Below are positions 33,903-46,154 of a DNA stretch of 64,000 bases, one piece after another. Position numbers and translations under genes: made by a program. The notes beneath the pieces are model-generated. The model saw only the letters and a program-made list of their open reading frames with translations. It was not told where the DNA came from and searched no databases. The stretch covers positions 69,199,001 to 69,263,000 of the forward strand of contig CM027384.1 in assembly GCA_015680905.1 (NCBI GenBank), in the 5' to 3' direction. The DNA is from Coptis chinensis. Taxonomy: Eukaryota; Streptophyta; Magnoliopsida; Ranunculales; Ranunculaceae. The stretch's first letter is position 1. Each line of letters begins with the position of its first letter.

Positions 33903-33942
<40 letters not shown>

Positions 33943-34596
33943 GGGTTTTTGACATCTTGAAAACAGTGAGATGTCTGTCATCAAGAGACTTGCTGATGGT
34001 CCGCACTTTCAAGCAACATCTTATAATTTCTATCAAGCAAGTGGATATGTGTTTTCTACTGCTGAATGAGAAATTAGAAGACAACTCAGAATTCCGGAGT
34101 TAAAATGAACGCAATGACCAGTTTTCGCTCAAGTGCTAAAGATAGGAATCTTATCGATGAAGAAGCTACCTATTATGGGGTCATAAGACAAATTCTCGAG
34201 TTGAACTACTTTGACTTCACTCAAACTGTATTTTACTGTGATTGGGTTTGAATTGAGGATAAAGCGAATGGATGTTACTTTGACCCTGATATTAATTTAG
34301 TTTTTGTGAATTTTAGCAAGTTCAGAAGAAGTTCAAAGTTTGAAGATGAGCCATTTATCCTAGCATCTCAGGCCTCTCAAGTATTTTATTGTAAAGATCC
34401 AACATGGAGTGGCTGAAATGTGGTGTTAGATGCTCCAAAGAGACTAACTAGAGATATGGATGCTTATGAAGACCCCTTGACTTTTGAGTCTAGAGTGCCT
34501 AAAGAATTTTTACATACATCACATTTAGAAGATGTTGGAGAAATAGGTGCAGATTGTGTACCAAAAAATTCTCGTATTTTGAAAAAAAAACGGTGA
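30797..34596 (+). pseudogene. CACTA TNP2-like transposase, degenerate
   Basis: The first ATG (30797) opens a transposase-associated domain: DWMSAPLNSDEYLD, the cysteine-rich CSCPCPRCRN, and WYFHGE. After a frame change at 31376 come the TNP2 core motifs ACPNDCILYWKDDESLQCCP, KVLRYFPLIPRLQRLYR (reached by another frameshift near 31687), an intron near 31732-31815, HPNDSLNWSTIDAKYLEF, EPRNVRLGLATDGFNPF, YNLHPSLCM and IDVYLQPLIAELKEL. Later pieces match DUF4218-like (HLVVHLAEEAEIYGPVWSRW, 33220-33280; NPAHPEGCIAECYVIEE) and DUF4216-like (ELNYFDFTQTVFYCDW; EPFILASQASQVFYCKDP) C-terminal regions. Many stops and frameshifts; not functional as one protein. The (TA)n at 33906-33938 lies in an intron-like gap. 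Confidence 0.88.
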
Positions 34597-34950
34597 ATGA
34601 ATGATATGCATTTGTAACCTAGTCCAATGACATTGTAAAAGGCAGGAGAAATATATGCATTTGTAACCTATAATCAGTCAAATTAGTACATGTTTTTTCT
34701 TTATGGATGTTTTTGAATGATTTTTCTGTTAGCCAATGATTGATACTTTGCTCTAGACACTTGAGCACTTGTTATTGTACACTTTTTATGCATGATTTAT
34801 AAGATGTTGTGTCATAAGATTATAAGATGATTTATAAGATTGATACTTTGTCTAGCATTACTTTGTCTAGTATAGTCATAAAGACATTTTAGACTTTGTT
34901 TCTCCATTGTACAATATTTGAGCCAATAATCTGTTTGCTTTTTTTAGGAT

Positions 34951-37900
34951 ATGGCAGACCAGGAGAACCAGGAGAACGCAAAAGTATATCTTAGTGATTA
35001 AAGATGTGTAAGTTTCATTGAATATGCTATTTTATAATGATTTGTGTTCTACAAAGAGCTCAAGGAAAAAGTTAAAAAAGGCCAAGAAGGAAAAGGTTGT
35101 GATGCATGATGTTATGCCTACAAATACTTCGAGGGTTGAGGTAATTTCATGACTAGGTGTATAACTTTCATTGCATTTTGTGTGTACTAATGATTTGTTT
35201 AAAAAAGCCAAGAAGGGAAAAGCTGTGATGCATGATGATAAGCCTACAAATACTTCGAGGGTTGAGGTAATTTCATGACTAAGGTGTATAACTTTCATTG
35301 CATTTTTTGTGTACTAATGATTTGTTTAAAAAGGCCAAGAAGGGAAAAGCTGTGATGCATGATGTTATGCCTACAATGGCGGAGGTAATGTCATTACTAA
35401 AATCTAAAGGTATATAAATTTTATTGAAAATGTCAATTTCTAATAGTTTGTATTATTTTCAAGAGCTCAAAACAAGGGAAGAAAAGGATTAAGAAAGAAA
35501 AGGATTCCATACATGCTGCGTTAACTAGAGATACAAATGGAGGAGTAAGTTTTGTTGATTCAAGAGTTGTTGGTGTTGATCCAGGTTAAAAAATGTTTTG
35601 TTTTGAACAGTTTACATGCTACACTAGATTAAGTGTTAAATATGAATTTCCTTGTTCTTATGCTCAACTTTAGGATCAAGTGCTAGGGTGAGTCATCAAG
35701 GGTCAATGCCTTTGTTTATATCACGATTCTTTGAGAATCTTGCTGGTAATGACTTTTGAGAAATAGTGTAAGAAACAAGCTAATATATTAAGTTAGTGCA
35801 TGGATTTTTTGATACATGTTCCTGATTTCAGGCTCATCATCAAATGCGTCCCAAGGTTCTGACCCACATGATGGAAACCCTCCACAAGATGGAAACCCTT
35901 CTGTTAATACACTTTTGATTTATTATCTTTTGTACTTCTTTGTTTAGATGTACAGTAATTCATTTATTTCCTTTGAGTTTTTACATTTTGTTTTAAGCCT
36001 CCATTTTATTTTAAACAATAAATGGCTCCTGGTACTGTTTCCAACTTGGTAGTGAGATAAATCAAACTTTATTATGTCATGTCTTCGTGCAACTGTCAAT
36101 GCTCCATCTTCAACGATTGATTATATATAGTACAAGCGGTCGATGTCCAAATTCGGAGAAGTATAGTGGGATAGTTGATAGTGAACCATAGAACACAATT
36201 TGGCTTATTGATAGAAAACTCAGCTTATCAAGTAAACTAATGATTCTATAACTAGGCTGATGAATTGATATGATCACAACACTTCCACTCTAGCTTTCTT
36301 CTTCGACCTGGACAGTGGCCGAGGCAACCGAAACTCAACAGAGAACATGAGTGTTTCTTCAACTGTTAACATGTGATAATATGGTATTTTCCTTCTATTG
36401 ATTGTTTAGTCAAGTTTCCACCATAAATTTTGACTGAAATTTTTTGTGCTCTGAAGAACTATGAACTTCCAGGTATTATTAGTCATCAGATATTGTCAGC
36501 ATTAGTAGCTTAGCATTTGGCCCCCATGGACTCAAAAGTTAAGTGCATTTTTGGTTATCTGGAACTCTCACATTTGATTTCGGGGTTAACCTTTCTGCTG
36601 ATTCTATCAGGGTCACTTTGGGTGTCTTAATGTGGACCTTAAATTTGCTTACTACTTTTTCTTACATTTATGTACTTAAGTTTGTCTTTGAAACTTTCAC
36701 GTATGTATCCGTCCCATTAATTCTCCATTTATGCCTTTGAGTTTTTTTTTTTTTTTTTTTGGTGTAGTTCATTTTATTTTATGGTTCATTGACTTAGTTT
36801 TTGTTGAATATAGGAAAAGAAATTTATTGAATTTGACCATGGACAACCAATTGGAGATAATTCAAGTAGCTATTCCAAACACACTTGGTGGAATTGTGAA
36901 AACTCATTGTCCAATTTTCTATGAAAGTTTCACAAACGTTCCCGATCAAACTAAGAATGCAATTTGGAAGAGTATCAAGGTTAGTGTTGAAAATACATCA
37001 AAATGAATTTTTATTTATTTGTAAGTATATAAGATTAACATTGATCCGACTTCATTCTTATACTGAAAAGAGTACCATGTTTCCATACATATAGGAAATG
37101 TCAACTCAAGAAGGTTGGTAAGTCTTTCAGGGGAGTACAAGCATCGCCTTTAGAGTTAAACACTATGACAAGTACAAAAATGATGACGAAAGGAAAAGGA
37201 ACCGGCCCTAAAGGAGTAAAGCAGACGAGTGGGAGAGATTTGTAGACAATGAATCGAAACCTTCGTGGAAAGCGAATGTGGTTGATTGGCAAGAAATCAA
37301 GACAAGCAAGAAAGTCTTTGCATACATCATGCATGAAGAGGATCGCAAAGAACAATCCATGAGTTGGTATGTTATTTTGCATCTTAATGTATGAGAAGTC
37401 GAGAAAAAAGAAGTTGGTTCTTATAGTTTTTCTTCTATTATTTGTTTTTTTAGAAAAAGAGAAATCCTGGTGCTAAGTTCACCCAAACAGATTCTTACAT
37501 AGCTATCCATACACGCAAAGATGGTTCTTTCGTTGCTCCCGAGAGGATGGTGAGCTATTTAAATATTAAATTGGAACTAGTTACGACTATTATATGTTTT
37601 GCTTTTGTGTGTATGTACAAATAATTCGTTTTGTTCTTTGTGTCATAGTAACAGGCTAGAATTAATTCTATAATTGAAGTTGATCCGTCTAGCGTTGACT
37701 TAGACTTGGATAATGATCCGGTTGCGCAAGTGTTTGGTCTCGATAAATATGGTCGGGTGCGTGGTATGAGTCTGGTATCACGAATACTTCTCTTTGTCAT
37801 CATCTCTCACCAAAGAGAAGCTTCACCAAGAGTACCAACAACGTACTATGGTTGAAGAGCGGGTTATAAGTCTAGAGAAACATATGATCAATCTCACCCA

Positions 37901-38345
37901 AATCTTGGTGGAAATGAAAGACCAACAAACAAATTCACAAAAGTGTGTTACTACTAATGCAACAACATCTAATGTAATCTAATTATATCTCTTGAATTGC
38001 TTGAGCTACTTTTTGCAATAAATTTATGCTTAGCTGCTTAATTTGTTTTTCTTTATTAATGTTTTATTTGTTTTGTAGGTAAGGGAACCAGTAGATACAC
38101 AACCTTCACGAGGTATGCAACTGTGTGAAATGTTCAACATGCATAGAGAACTGATTGCTAAGGGAAGAGCGACGAAAGGAAACATTTTTTCTGATCCGGA
38201 TGTCGATTCCTCAATGGAGATGTATAATGTCCAAGTATCTCTCACCCTTGATCGTAGTGAGCGACTTGTTTGGGTCGAAAAGGACATTTGGAGAGCTTCA
38301 GCTGCCCACAACAGTGAAATGGCCAGCAATCTTTACTCGTTTTGT
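34951..38345 (+). pseudogene. CACTA second gene, plant transposase (PTTA/En-Spm) type
   Basis: Begins MADQENQENAK at 34951 after a T-rich stretch. Small exon-like pieces follow (35040-35900, including ISRFFENLAGSSSNASQGSD). Then comes the conserved part: LGGIVKTHCPIFYESFTNVP (36880-36960), WKANVVDWQEIKTSKKVFAY (37268-37327), FTQTDSYIAIHTRKDGSFVAP (the central TDSYIAIHTRKDGSF is diagnostic), and VAQVFGLDKYGRVRGM (37725-37773). This order and the THTRKDGSF and VFG...GRVRG signatures are those of the second ORF of plant CACTA elements. In-frame stops occur near 37210 and 37650. The C-terminal piece with CEMFNMHRELIAKGRA ends in 38345, where a GT donor may follow. Confidence 0.8.
35068..35400 (+). 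repeat. Tandem triplication of a ~125-bp exon-plus-intron unit
   Basis: Three copies starting near 35068, 35202 and 35327, each with GGCCAAGAAGG(G)AAAAG, GTGATGCATGATG and a GGTAATTTCATGAC or GGTAATGTCATTAC donor region, then GTGTACTAATGATTTGTTT. Each copy could encode a short Lys-rich exon (KKAKKxKxVMHDxxPTNTSRVE) followed by an intron. Confidence 0.8.
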
Positions 38346-39343
38346 TTAGGTACGAATTTTAAGTTTTCTCGATTCCTGTTGGGTGTCCTGTTATATATGG
38401 TTGAGGGTTTTGACACTGTCAAACATATTTATCGTCATACTTAGTCGAATCAGGGGCCTATATCATGTTATAAACTGATTTGGGGTAACAGTTATATGAA
38501 TAGTTATCTACACACTTAGCATCCAAGTAATGGACTCACTTATATATGGATTGCGATATGAATAGTTTTATGATCTTGTTGGGTTAGGCTGTTGCCCTAA
38601 TTTACTGAGTTTTGAAGTTATGTCGAGCATGATCACTTTTATATGGATTGCGATATGGATTGTGAGGGCCTGCATACCTTTTTTTTTTTTTTTTTGCTTA
38701 TATATTTGTTTGTAATACTGTGCTGATGTGATCCTTGTTTTTCGAGCTGTTAGATTATAGAAAAATGGATAATACTTTGTGGCAGAAAATTGAAAGCCTT
38801 TGAAATAATAGTTTACCCTCTCTAGTCTACCAAAAGTTTATCTTTGTCCAGTATCTTGTTTCAGACAACACTACACAAACCCTAATTTTTTATTTTATCT
38901 ACTTTGTAACTAATTTTTGTGTAGCTTTGAAACTTGAAACTTTATCTCCTACTATTCGTAAGCGTGTTGAGGTTCTTAGAGAGATTCAAGTTTGTGTTGT
39001 TGTAACTCTATTAGTGTTAAACTTTGTTGTGGTTAAGTTTAATTAGTTGTAATTAGTTGTTTACTGTGTTTAGTGAGGCTGTTGATTTAGAGTATCATTA
39101 AAATGTTTTCATTAATTATTTTGCTAGTTTTTGTGTTACATTGGAGCTAGTATACTTGTATATATAATAGTCATTTGTTTTCTGTAATCATGTCTGTCAC
39201 TAGATCAATATGTCCTTCATTCAGAAGAGCTATGCTTAAATCAGTATCACCAGTAACATGCTCTGCATTGTATACAACCATTTCCAATCCCTCATCAGAA
39301 TTAATCTCTATATTAACCACCCTTAGACTGTCCCTATCCTCTG
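38346..39343. other. CACTA 1 interior, possible LINE-type ORF1 fragment
   Basis: 38346-39170 is AT-rich without recognisable genes. On the minus strand 39180-39343 is open (LRVVNIEINSDEGLEMVVYN) and may belong with the fragment at 40982-41368 on the far side of the LTR-like insertion. Confidence 0.35.
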
Positions 39344-40943
39344 TGATAAGTGCTCAAAAAGTGCTATTTAACCCTCGATTATGCCTCTTGTTTAGCCATC
39401 TTAGTGGACTAATAGTGTTTATAAGTTGTGTTTTAAGATTCTACAGGTGAAAAAGAGAGTTTTGTAGAATATTAGAGAAAATGGGGTAAAACGAAGCAAT
39501 TCGAGCATCAATGATCACATGGGAGGTTCGTGGACAATCATGGAGAAGGCCAAGGAATTGAGCTATTAAATATGCGACTTGGACCTATTTTAAAGTCTAT
39601 TTGGAAGCCCAAGGCCAAAGGATTAGATTGCTGTTTGGACCAAAGCCCGCAAAGAGGATAGAAGGATAAGAAGAGAGAAAATCGGCTTATCGGGGGGCGA
39701 TAGATCGGCGCCCGGGACGCATTGATTGCATCCGGGGACGCGTATCGAAAGGCCCGAGGGCATTTGATTAAGTCTGGGACGCATGGATAATGCGTCGGAT
39801 GCATGAATCGACACTATAGCCAATTCCTTCTCAGTTTTGAAGACGAAGTCGGACTCTGAAAGAAACCTATTTGTATTAGGAAACAAATGACGGTTTGGAA
39901 TGCTTCTAGAACTCATTGTAACCCCTATAAATAGAGGACCTAAGTGCCTCATGTAATTTGCCAATTCACTTATATTTTTGTCTCCAGAACTTGAGGCAGA
40001 GAGAGATTAATAATAAAAGATCGGTTTTAACTAGCTGAGTCTTAATAAATTAGTCTTTCTAGTCTTATGTTCTTTGACTCTTCTTCTTCTCGTTCTTCGT
40101 ATTCTTCCTTCTATATGGAAGGCTAATCTTCTCCTTCAAGGGAGGAGATGAAGCCCGTGTGTAAAGGTTTAATGATTCTTCTAGTTCATGATGTTCTTCA
40201 ATCGGGTTAGTTCTTTATGTTTTTAGTTATTAGTTCCATTGCCCACACCGGGGATGGAAGTATAGATTAAGGTTTTTTATTTATTACAATTGAATATCAT
40301 GCTAGTTTAGGGTTTTATTTATTGCAATTGAATATTTGCTAGTAATATGCTTTTATTTATTGCAATTGAATATAATGCTAGAATAGAGTTTTATTTATTG
40401 TAATTGAATATTATACTATTATTCTCTACTTTTCTTCTAGTTGTGTAGTGTTTTTAGAGTAAGGGAAGTATTCCTTGTGTTTGCCTTAGATGGTGATTCA
40501 TTGAATAGCTGCCCAAGCTCACATAAAAGGAAAGAAGATACTAGTAATATGAACATAGGAACAACCTTAGTAGAGTTAATTGTTAACGATGTTTCATCCA
40601 AGGGGCATCGGCACTCAGCTTGATTGCCCGATTGTAGTCTACTTGGAGAACAACATGAAGCAAAAGGTCATTGAATCAAAAGCATTGGTGGATTTGAATC
40701 TCTTGAATCTATCTCTCTCATATTCTCTCCCTATTTCCAATTCTTAGCTTTAGTATAAGTTTAGTTAGTTTAGTTTAGTTTAGCATTAGAATCTAAAATC
40801 TCTACAATCATAGTTTTTAATCCCTCAAACCCCCTTTCCAGTCCTGTTCTTCATATAAACATACACTTAAAAGTGGAACGATACCCTACTCATCCTTTAC
40901 TTATTGAGGGATAATTAGGTTTTGATACGCTTCTTTTTGTTCA
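39344..40943 (+). repeat. 1.6-kb LTR-like repeat, copy B
   Basis: Starts TGATAAGTGCTC and ends TTTTTGTTCA; homologous along its length to 14435-16071. CCTATAAATAGAGG at about 39925 looks like an LTR TATA box, and TTTTTGTCTCCAGAACTTGA follows at about 39973. It appears inserted between two open minus-strand pieces. No target duplication was seen. Confidence 0.65.
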
Positions 40944-40981
40944 ACGACCATACCACATCTAACACACAAAAAGAGGCAGTG

Positions 40982-41368
40982 TCACTCTGTGAGTTCAGTT
41001 TGGTCATTATCAGCATTCTCTTCAACAAAGCCCCTTTCAAAGCTTGCCACTTCCAAGACTGGTACAACCTCCTCAATTACCACTGTAGAGCTTTCACCTG
41101 CAATTAGAGCAACATCACTCGGAGGTGGTTCAAGGTTCTCTACACTTGTGCTAATAGAACTTTCATCTTGGGCTTGTGCATCCACATGCTCAGATAGTGT
41201 TGTGCCCCCCACTTCCACACCGTGATCAGTCCTCAAACAACTACTTTCTGGTTGTGTCACTGTTGTTTCCACTACTTGTTCTTTATCTCTTACAGCCTCT
41301 GTTCTGCTATATTGTTTTCCTGTGAAGTTCTCTGACATATGGCTGAATTTTCTACAGTTGGCACACAT
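40982..41368 (-). pseudogene. LINE ORF1-like zinc-knuckle fragment
   Basis: A 128-codon open frame starting MCANCRKFSHMSENF. The CxxCRKFxHxxxN pattern is that of the zinc knuckle seen in plant L1-type ORF1 and DUF4283 proteins, with the last Cys replaced by Phe. The remainder is acidic and Ser/Glu-rich without a known domain. Context: inside CACTA 1 next to an LTR-like insertion, so probably a nested remnant. Identification rests on the knuckle alone. Confidence 0.4.
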
Positions 41369-42295
41369 CTTGTCTCACTTCACTCTTTCTTAATATTAGC
41401 ATCATGAGAATACTTTGGGAGAATATTTTGTTGACTCAGTGTTATCGATTACATTGAACATCTTGTCTTATCAAATACCTTGTCCAAAGTGTGAACCCAG
41501 AGTATTGTGTTTCATGATGATTGGTGTTGTGGAGTTGTTACTCAAGTTCCTTACTGACTTATTTAATCATAGAAATTGTATGAAAATGTAGCAACTTTAG
41601 ATTGTGTATAGGTTATAAATAGGCTACTGAAGCATCTAGTCCGATTTTTCTTTTGGATTCTTTACAAATGATGATTCTTGATCATCATGATATGTTATTG
41701 TTTAAATCAATGTTTTGTACTGTGTCTAACTTCAGTGTATATTTTTATGTCTTGCAGGACTTTGAGGCACTTTCTAGCTTGACATCTTATACTCACACAA
41801 GGATATACAAGACTTGATAGTTATTAGTCAATGATGTACAATGATATACAATTAGTTTGTTGTTTGTTGATTTGCATATACTAGAATAGATGATGATTGT
41901 ATCAATTTTTGAATGGTGAGTCGTGGGACGATTTTTGCCTACACTTTCCAGAATTTGTTTTTTTTTTTTTTTTTTGAAATTGCATTATCAATTGTTTTTC
42001 AGAAAGCTTTGCTGAGCCTGAATGTACAAGTCGAATTTCTATTTTTTTTTAAAAAAAACTAAAAATAAAAAAACCACGCCCCATAAGTGTCTATTAAAAA
42101 AACCATGCTATCTTAGGAGTGGTTTTTTTTTTCAAGTGGCAAGTGTGTTTTCCAAGATAAAAGATACTTTGGTTAGCGTCATTTAAAAATTAAGACATGC
42201 CTATAAACGGGTCACCATCTGACACTCAAAAAGTGTGGTTTTTCTCCATAAAAGACGCTTTGAAAGTGTCTTTTTGTGGCAATTCTGTTGTAGTG
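41369..42295 (+). other. CACTA 1 right subterminal region
   Basis: AT-rich up to about 42050, with a T run at 41960. Then repeated words GTGTCTATT, GTGTGTTTTCC, GACACTCAAAAAGTGTGG and GACGCTTTGAAAGTGTC form short palindromes before the TGTTGTAGTG end. Such repeats are transposase-binding candidates. Confidence 0.55.
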
Positions 42296-42439
42296 TACTT
42301 TGCGCAAGAAGTTTCACAAGCCTTGATCCAGTACTCCCAAACTACACTCAATTACAACAAACTTTCCCATTTCCAACCAAACACACAAAATCCAAATTCT
42401 TGGAATATCATTACATGGAAAACCAAATCAAATAATTTG
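42296..42439. other. Spacer between the two CACTA elements
   Basis: 144 bp of AT-rich unique sequence ending with the TTG target site of CACTA 2. Confidence 0.5.
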
Positions 42440-42459
42440 CACTACTAAAAATATGATTT

Positions 42460-42900
42460 TTTGCCGCGGTCAGTTGTACTGGCAAAAAGCCCAAAATTCG
42501 TGGCAACATGTGTTTTGCCACGAAAAAACTTTTAGCCTCGCTCAAGGCCAAAAAGGGTGTGGAAAGAAGTTTGTTGCCACGATTTTTGTCACCGCTGCAA
42601 GAGAATGAACATTTAGCCGCGACCATGTCGTGGCAAGATATTATTTTTTATTTGAATTAGTTTAATTGTCAAAATAAATTAATTTTTTTTTGTCACAAGC
42701 ACGGCCGTTGCGAAAAGTATTTATTGCCACAAGTCGTGGCAATAAATGTTTCTCCCGCCATTATTTTTGGTTCTTTTTTGCAGCAAATGGCCGTGGCAAG
42801 ACATTACTTTTGGTTTTTTTTTTTGCAGCAAATGGCCGCGGTAAGACAATACTTTTGGGTTTTTTTTTACAACAAATGGTCGCGGCAAAAAGTGTTATAT
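42460..42900. repeat. CACTA 2 left subterminal repeats
   Basis: Repeated GC-rich words in AT-rich DNA: TTGCCGCGGTCA, TCGTGGCAACA, TTTTGCCACGA, AAATGG(C/T)CG(C/T)GG(C/T)AA three times at 42780-42890. A (TA)n(TAA)n run ends the block at 42897-42927. The ORFs here are artefacts of the repeats. Confidence 0.8.
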
Positions 42901-43795
42901 ATATATATAATAATAATAATAATAATTTGTGTACTAAAACCACATAGAGCTATGAATGAATCTAAAATGAAATTTCATTTCACATGGAAGCTACATAAAC
43001 CAATTCCAATCATTACCAAAAATAAGAGAAACAACAATTCATTTTTGGAGTATTTCGGTACCACACAAACAAAAGTATCAAAAAATCTACACAAAAAATC
43101 ATTGTGATGGAAGTTCAAAATCCAGCAGTACGCATGCATAGTAGTACCATATTCCGCCCATCAGCGCCAAAATCGCAAAAACTATGAAGTTCGAAATCGA
43201 TCATGCATGTACAAGAAGCCATCGATGTGCATTTATTTTCTACGTAAACAAACATCAATTAACACAAATTTAGAATTTGTAAGAACTCATGTCATCTAAG
43301 TATCATGAAATGATTTTAAAAGTTCACAACACTCCTATATACCCATGAAACCTATTTTCAATTTTCCTTTAAACAAGAAATCATTCTTTCATTATTATTT
43401 CTATTTGTTAAAGCAAATATATTTTTATTACAATAAAATGGAAACTGTAGGATGAGATATCATGCATACAACAAGACAAAAAAAAGAGCAAGCTCCCAAA
43501 CCGTGTGTCCCTCTCCAAACTCATCACCCAAGTACCCAATAATAAATCAATGGACCATTGTACAAGTGCCCAATAAAGAATCCCTTCTGAACAAGAATCC
43601 CCCCAAACCGTGTGTCCCTTTCCCAACTCATCACCCAATAAGCTACAAGCTCTTTAATGGATATAACTAAATCCTCCAATGATTAAAGTACAAGATGCCC
43701 ATGCAAAGATTTTAAATATGTAAGACTTTGCAATTAACAAAGGAAATCCATCATTTGTAATTGTAAATGCTTCTTGAGCGCAAACCTGGGCAGGT

Positions 43796-45457
43796 ATTAT
43801 AGCTTCATACAGAAGTAGAACATCCCTTGTAGCATAGTAAAACTCCCTAGACACTCGGGTGATGACAGTAAATATCCCAAATGATCCACCAACATCATAA
43901 AGACCATTTGCAAGGAGGGACACCGTGTAGAGTGTCCATCATAATTCATAACTAGATAATGAATATATTTATAGGGGTTGCATAATATAATCATCATTTT
44001 ACTAATAAGGGAAAATAAGGAAACTGTTTTTTAATGATGACATATGATACTAAAGGGCTACAGAATATTAAAAAACAGATGGTGATCTAACAAACTGACA
44101 TGGGAAAAAAACATCCCAAAGAAAAGCAAGATTTAATCTCCTAAATGAGAAATCTTTATCAGCTGGGCTTTGAGTGCACAACAAAGAATAAACCCCTTCC
44201 AGTACACTTTTATCATCTGCACTCTATAGAACCTTCATCCAAATTTTTGGACATTACCACCAAAATGCATGAAACATTTTATTTTCATTTCATTTTCCGT
44301 CTCTCCATTTATTAGTTTGGGTAGGCAGCTCATCCTCGTATAGTAATTTTCCTAGTCACAAAATTAATTTGAATCTGAAATCTTATATTTACTATAGATA
44401 GTAATAATCTATCTTCCACGGGTTAAACATTTCCATACACGTACTAATATTCTCCAAAGAGGTTCAAAGGCATAAAGAGTGATATAATGATTGCAGTCGC
44501 AAATCAGGCACACACTTTTTTGCTATTTTGATAAGTGTGTTAGTACCAACATAAAATCTTCTTACTAAATGAAAGATTACCAGAAGCACTTGATGCACTA
44601 GTTCCATCACCGTGTGCTCTGCTTTAGAAATAATGCATCTCGCAGGCATGAAAAGAAGTTCAGGAGGCTGCTCAGGAAAATCTTCTGTAACTCCATGAGC
44701 ATTTGAGCTATTGTTTTTCCTTGTATACTCCTAAGACAAGAGCCATTACTTAAGTGAGTATAATTTTCCAATTGATTCGTTAAAAAAGGCCTATCTATCC
44801 GATGTACTCACTGGAGGAATTGAAGAATCACATTGTAGAATTAGATTCCTAGCCTTTGCCATTAGTTCTTTCTTCTTCCTCGAAGCAAAATAAACTTCAA
44901 TATTTTGAGCAAAGTTACTCAACCGTCTATCCTTGTCATCAGTTCCGGAAATAAACTCCATTTCCTATGATGCAGTCTCAAATTCAGATGTAACTTCTAT
45001 TATCTTCTGAAACTCTGGAAGTTTTGAAGCATCATCTGGAATGGCCTGAAAAAAAGCATTGGTGGAGACATCATTCTCAACTCTCAAGTAACCAAACCTT
45101 TAGAGAAGCTACGTCATAAGAAATTGAGATAAGAATCTGATTGGAACATCGGAAAATTATGTCCAAATGTTGCTAAAAATTATGACAAGAGTTCAGGAAC
45201 ACTAGAAGAAAACAATTTCTTTTACAAATAACCCATTAAAGTAAAACAGAATAGGCATTAAAATATTCACAAAGAACACGGATTTGGTTAAGGATATGAT
45301 ACAAACCTTAGAAAGGAAGTTAGAAATAATTAACTCAGATCTGTGGCCATGACAATCGTCCAAAACACCTCATCCATCGGCCGTTTCTTAGGCATACAAA
45401 GTTGTAAATGAACTTAATAACTTGAATGATCCGTGAGTAAATACAAGGGATTTCAAC
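43796..45457 (-). pseudogene. ZW10 (kinetochore/ER tether) gene fragment captured by CACTA 2
   Basis: Exon-like blocks on the minus strand with GT/AG edges match plant ZW10, a subunit of the RZZ kinetochore complex and the NRZ/Dsl1 vesicle tether. 45307-45457 encodes IYSRIIQVIKFIYNF and HRSELIISNFLSK (frame change between them). 44812-45045 encodes AIPDDASKLPEFQKIIEVTS, then an in-frame TAG (about 44970), then FISGTDDKDRRLSNFAQNIE and KARNLILQCDSSIP. 44581-44730 encodes CIISKAEHTVMELVHQVL. 43796 to about 43890 encodes SREFYYATRDVLLLYEAIIP. Introns are retained, so capture was at DNA level. Start, N-terminus and C-terminus are missing and stops are present, so it is not a working ZW10. Family assignment is from memory of ZW10 motifs. 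Confidence 0.8.
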
Positions 45458-46154
45458 CTGCAAATGTATAGTAGCATACAACACTGATAAACTACATAGG
45501 AGAACTATACACTTCAGAATGAATAATAAGAAAAAGAAAAGCTAACAATTACAATTTAGATGTTAGCAACTTATATTTAACACCCTTTTTCTTCTTTTTT
45601 ATATGAGCACACTGAGATCTAACTAAACACAATCCAAACAGTATAAACCTTTAAGGATCAAACGTTATACTTTTTATGATATTTGTATGCAGACAAAAAC
45701 CCAATAAGAGAGAAGAGATATGGCCCACTACTATAAACAAATCATGATCTCGTGATTCCCAAAAACTATGTCTAAAAGGTGAATTTTGTGCACATATTGT
45801 TTTCATTTATGCACTCTAACACAAACTTAATTAGGAGTAGTGCTCATGACCAAAGATTTGAAAATATACAAAGGAACCATGTCCACGAGGTGAGTGCAGC
45901 CTTAATAAGGCTTAATATAATTTTTCATCAGTTTGTTCCCTTATTTCCCCTCTTTTCTTTTCCTATCTTTAGAGTGGAGAAATGAGTGCGAGCCAGCCAC
46001 TAATTATTAGTAAATAAAATCTTAGTATGGCAAGCTAATTGGAACCCCTGTCTCCGAGATAAGATCATTCTAAGTAAGCAGCATTTTCTTCCGTGAACTT
46101 GAACTACATCATTGAGTTAAGACTATCACATTAGTTAAGACTCGAGAGTAGTAT

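Larger units (their letters stand above)
28904..42295 (+). mobile_element. CACTA (En/Spm) element 1, about 13.4 kb
   Basis: Left end CACTACACCAGATTGG, right end matching the reverse complement of CACTACAACAGAATTG. Inside, in the usual order, are a TNP2-type transposase gene (30797-34596) and a second gene of the plant TNPA/PTTA type (34951-38345). Subterminal GTGTC/GACAC-rich repeats occur near the right end (42180-42280). The 3-bp flanks are ACG and TAC, which do not match, so either a flank has mutated or one end belongs to another copy. Both genes are decayed. A 1.6-kb LTR-like repeat (39344-40943) lies inside. Confidence 0.75.

Noticed and set aside
33890-34103. ORFs on both strands around 33.9-34.1 kb
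   Set aside because: Both translate the (TA)n run; the region is an intron-like gap in the CACTA transposase.
36745-36766. T run followed by GGTGTAGTT as a CACTA right end
   Set aside because: The final G is missing and no matching left end or target duplication was found inside CACTA 1.
42690-43107. Overlapping ORFs of 85 and 127 codons
   Set aside because: They consist of CACTA 2 subterminal repeats and flanking AT-rich sequence.
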